64,000 nt of DNA, taken from contig NZ_BOON01000046.1 in the NCBI RefSeq assembly GCF_016863255.1, positions 1 through 64,000 of the forward strand, in the 5' to 3' direction. Within the stretch, counting starts at the first letter, position 1, and each line of letters opens with the position of its first letter. The position numbers and the translations under genes were made by a program. The notes below the pieces were generated by a model, which worked only from the letters and a program-made list of their open reading frames with translations, had not been told where the DNA came from and ran no database searches. Source of the DNA: Planosporangium mesophilum. Lineage in GTDB: Bacteria; Actinomycetota; Actinomycetes; Mycobacteriales; Micromonosporaceae. Shown here piece after piece: positions 62,239 to 64,000 of the stretch.

Positions 62239-62267
62239 GGAGGGAGGGCCGACGAGGCCCTCCCTCC
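62239..62267 (+). promoter_or_regulatory. intra-operon hairpin between prmA and prmB
   Basis: GGAGGGAGGGCC and GGCCCTCCCTCC form a perfect 12-bp stem with loop GACGA, 20 bases after the prmA stop. It could attenuate transcription or protect the 3' end of a prmA transcript so that hydroxylase exceeds reductase. Confidence 0.65.
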
Positions 62268-62316
62268 CCACCCGGGCAGTGCGCCGTCCGCGACGGACCC
62301 ACGTCTGTGAGGAGCC

Positions 62317-63375
62317 ATGGCTGACAAGCACGTCGTGCGATTCGAGCCGGTCGGGATCGAGATCGAGGTCGACGAGGAGCAGACCGTCCTGCGGGCCGCC
62401 GCCGAGCAGGGAATCATGCTCATGCACGGCTGCAAGGAGGGGCAGTGCTCGTCCTGCAAGTCGTTCGTCCTCGACGGCGACGACATCGAGCTGGACCGGT
62501 ACTCCACGTTCGCGCTGCCCGACTACGAGCGGGAGGAAGGCTTCACGCTGCTGTGCCGGGCGCACGTGTACGAGGACGTCACGATCGAGCTCCTCAACTA
62601 CGACGAGGACATGATCCGATCCGGGCTGCCGATCCAGCACGCGGTCGCCGAGGTGGAAGAAATAGAGCCGGTCACCCATGATCTCCGGCGCCTGGTGCTG
62701 CGGCTGGTGGAGCCCGCGGAGATCAGGTTCTTCCCGGGGCAGTACATCGACATCGCCGTCCCCGGTACCGACGCGAGCCGGTCGTTCTCGATGGCCAACA
62801 CGTCCAGCCGGGACGGCCGGTTGGAGTTCGTCATCAAGGTCTACCCGGACGGGCTGTTCTCGCACTTCCTGGACAGCCGGCTCGCCATCGGCGACCGGCT
62901 CGACGTGACCGGGCCGTTCGGGGTGTTCACGCTGCGCGACAGCGAGGCCGACCTGGTCTTCCTCGGCGGCGGGGCCGGCATGGCGCCGATCCTGTCGCTG
63001 CTGCGCTCCATGGCCGAGCGCGGCATCCAGCGCAGGGCGACGTACTACTACGGCGCGCGGCGCCGCCGCGACCTGTGCTTCTCCGACGAACTGCGCGCCC
63101 TGGAGACGACGCTGCCCGGCTTCCGGTACGTGCCGGCGCTGTCCGAACCGACCGGGGACGACGCCTGGGACGGCGAGGTCGGCCTGATCACCGACGTGCT
63201 CAGGCGGCACGAGACCGACCTCGGGGACGCCCACGCGTACGTCTGCGGGCCGCCGCCGATGGTGGAGGCCGCGATGCCGGTGCTCACCGCGCTCGGGGTG
63301 CCCGAGAAGCGCATCTACTACGACAAGTTCACGACGACAGGCGATCCCGACAAGACCCAAGAGGGAGGGACCTGA
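62317..63375 (+). CDS. prmB: monooxygenase reductase component (2Fe-2S, FAD, NADH)
   Basis: A 352-residue electron-transfer subunit. Residues about 1-95 are a plant-type ferredoxin with CKEGQCSSCKSF and TLLCRAHV (CX4CX2C...C). Residues 105-210 bind FAD (FFPGQYIDIAVPG, RSFSMANTS) and 215-340 bind NADH (LVFLGGGAGMAPILSLLRSM, YVCGPPPMVEAAM). It passes NADH electrons to the diiron hydroxylase. Its stop overlaps the next start (TGATG). Confidence 0.92.
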   Translation: MADKHVVRFEPVGIEIEVDEEQTVLRAAAEQGIMLMHGCKEGQCSSCKSFVLDGDDIELDRYSTFALPDYEREEGFTLLCRAHVYEDVTIELLNYDEDMIRSGLPIQHAVAEVEEIEPVTHDLRRLVLRLVEPAEIRFFPGQYIDIAVPGTDASRSFSMANTSSRDGRLEFVIKVYPDGLFSHFLDSRLAIGDRLDVTGPFGVFTLRDSEADLVFLGGGAGMAPILSLLRSMAERGIQRRATYYYGARRRRDLCFSDELRALETTLPGFRYVPALSEPTGDDAWDGEVGLITDVLRRHETDLGDAHAYVCGPPPMVEAAMPVLTALGVPEKRIYYDKFTTTGDPDKTQEGGT

Positions 63376-64000
63376 TGACCACGGCCCCCGAACGCAGCGT
63401 GCCGAAGCCGGTCTTCACCGACGCCGAGGCCGGCGCCAAGGTGTTCCCGGACTCGACCGCGCGCCGGTTCAACTACTTCGTCCCGGCCAAACGCAAGCAG
63501 ACGCACTACGAGGACGTGACCGTCGAGGTCCAGCCCGACCCCCGGCACTACCTCAGCCAGGGCTGGCTGTACGGGTTCTCCGACGGGCGGGGCGGCTACC
63601 CGCTCGACTGGACGGTCCTCAAGGCGTGGGGCTCCGACCGGCCCGAACCGACGCGCGGTCCCGGGTCCGGCGGCAAGGGGTACGACTGGCCGGCCCACGG
63701 CTGGCACGAGTTCCGCGACCCCAACGAGGAGTGGGAGTTGTCGCTGTACCGGTACAACTCCAACGTCGTCCGGCAGGTCACCCAGAACGTCGAGGCCGCC
63801 CGCCAGGCGAAGGCGTTCGAGCAGTGGAACCCCAACTGGGTCCGCTTCGTGGAGCGCAACGTCGGGGCCTGGATGCACGTCGACCACGGGCTCGGGCTGT
63901 ACCTCTTCGCCAACGCGAACCGGCGGGCGCCGACCAACATGCACAACAACGCGATCTCGGTCAACAGCATGCACCGGATCCGGGCGGCCCAGGACCTCGC
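63375..64000 (+). CDS. prmC: monooxygenase hydroxylase small (beta) subunit, truncated by the window end
   Basis: The first 208 or so residues of the beta subunit. It contains DSTARRFNYFVPAKRKQTHY, WLYGFSDGRGGYPLDWTVLK, YDWPAHGWHEFRDPNEEWEL and SLYRYNSNVVRQVTQNVEAA, the typical TmoE/PrmC-like arrangement. The subunit has no iron but packs against PrmA. The coupling protein gene (prmD) should follow outside the window. Confidence 0.9.
   Translation, partial: MTTAPERSVPKPVFTDAEAGAKVFPDSTARRFNYFVPAKRKQTHYEDVTVEVQPDPRHYLSQGWLYGFSDGRGGYPLDWTVLKAWGSDRPEPTRGPGSGGKGYDWPAHGWHEFRDPNEEWELSLYRYNSNVVRQVTQNVEAARQAKAFEQWNPNWVRFVERNVGAWMHVDHGLGLYLFANANRRAPTNMHNNAISVNSMHRIRAAQDL

Overview
The window is GC-rich DNA (roughly 70 percent by eye) with strong G/C third-position bias, Tat and Sec exported enzymes, a LAL-type LuxR regulator, gpgS-folP2, a class F sortase and an Nit1C cluster. 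Together these point to an actinomycete, most likely Micromonosporaceae; that placement is inference from gene content and style, not from a marker gene. No rRNA, tRNA, CRISPR array, integrase or complete insertion sequence was seen.

Layout. 1-10 kb: a small Rho-N-like protein, a Tat-exported sulfite-oxidase-like enzyme, a cephalosporin-C deacetylase/acetylxylan esterase, a YihY membrane protein, a four-gene double ABC-2 transporter operon on the minus strand, and a divergent BluB-CobT fusion for the lower ligand of cobalamin. 10-23.5 kb: purine permease, two secreted lipases, a LAL regulator, a phosphopantetheinyl transferase, FabG and thiolase divergent from an aldehyde dehydrogenase across a perfect palindrome, a PucR-type regulator behind a tandem-repeat promoter, and a PET-hydrolase/cutinase homologue. 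23.5-29.6 kb: a CBM32 beta-helix exoprotein under a LacI-like operator, a sortase F and its probable substrate, a Tat carbonic anhydrase, a small monooxygenase and a D-amino-acid oxidase.

29.7-36.3 kb is a locus of uncharacterised families that I recognise as SCO2521 to SCO2525-like: a methyltransferase, a 612-residue protein, a MinD-like ATPase with an altered P-loop and a 333-residue protein on the minus strand, facing a SCO2521-like gene coupled to a two-helix membrane protein. 36.6-44.7 kb is an Nit1C-type operon (flavoprotein, amidohydrolase, MSMEG_0572-like protein, radical SAM enzyme, GNAT-AIR synthase fusion, nitrilase, a second nitrilase that has lost its catalytic Cys and Glu, and a glycosyltransferase), linked in the literature to cyanide/nitrile nitrogen use. 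It ends at a strong bidirectional terminator.

44.8-58.2 kb: FUSC exporter, VanX-like lipoprotein, MinD-like protein, AGPS-like flavoprotein, a large secreted amidase, a glycosyltransferase remnant, gpgS-folP2, an extradiol-dioxygenase-like protein, LD-carboxypeptidase, and a CE1-CBM2 esterase behind a xylanase-type operator. 58.2-64 kb: an AcoR/MimR-type activator divergent from a small gene and a propane/phenol-type diiron monooxygenase operon (prmA, prmB, prmC cut by the window end), with two families of dyad repeats in the control region.

Two themes recur: secreted polymer- and ester-degrading enzymes with candidate sugar-responsive operators, and perfect or near-perfect 15-18 bp tandem duplications that keep reading frame inside genes or duplicate start regions.
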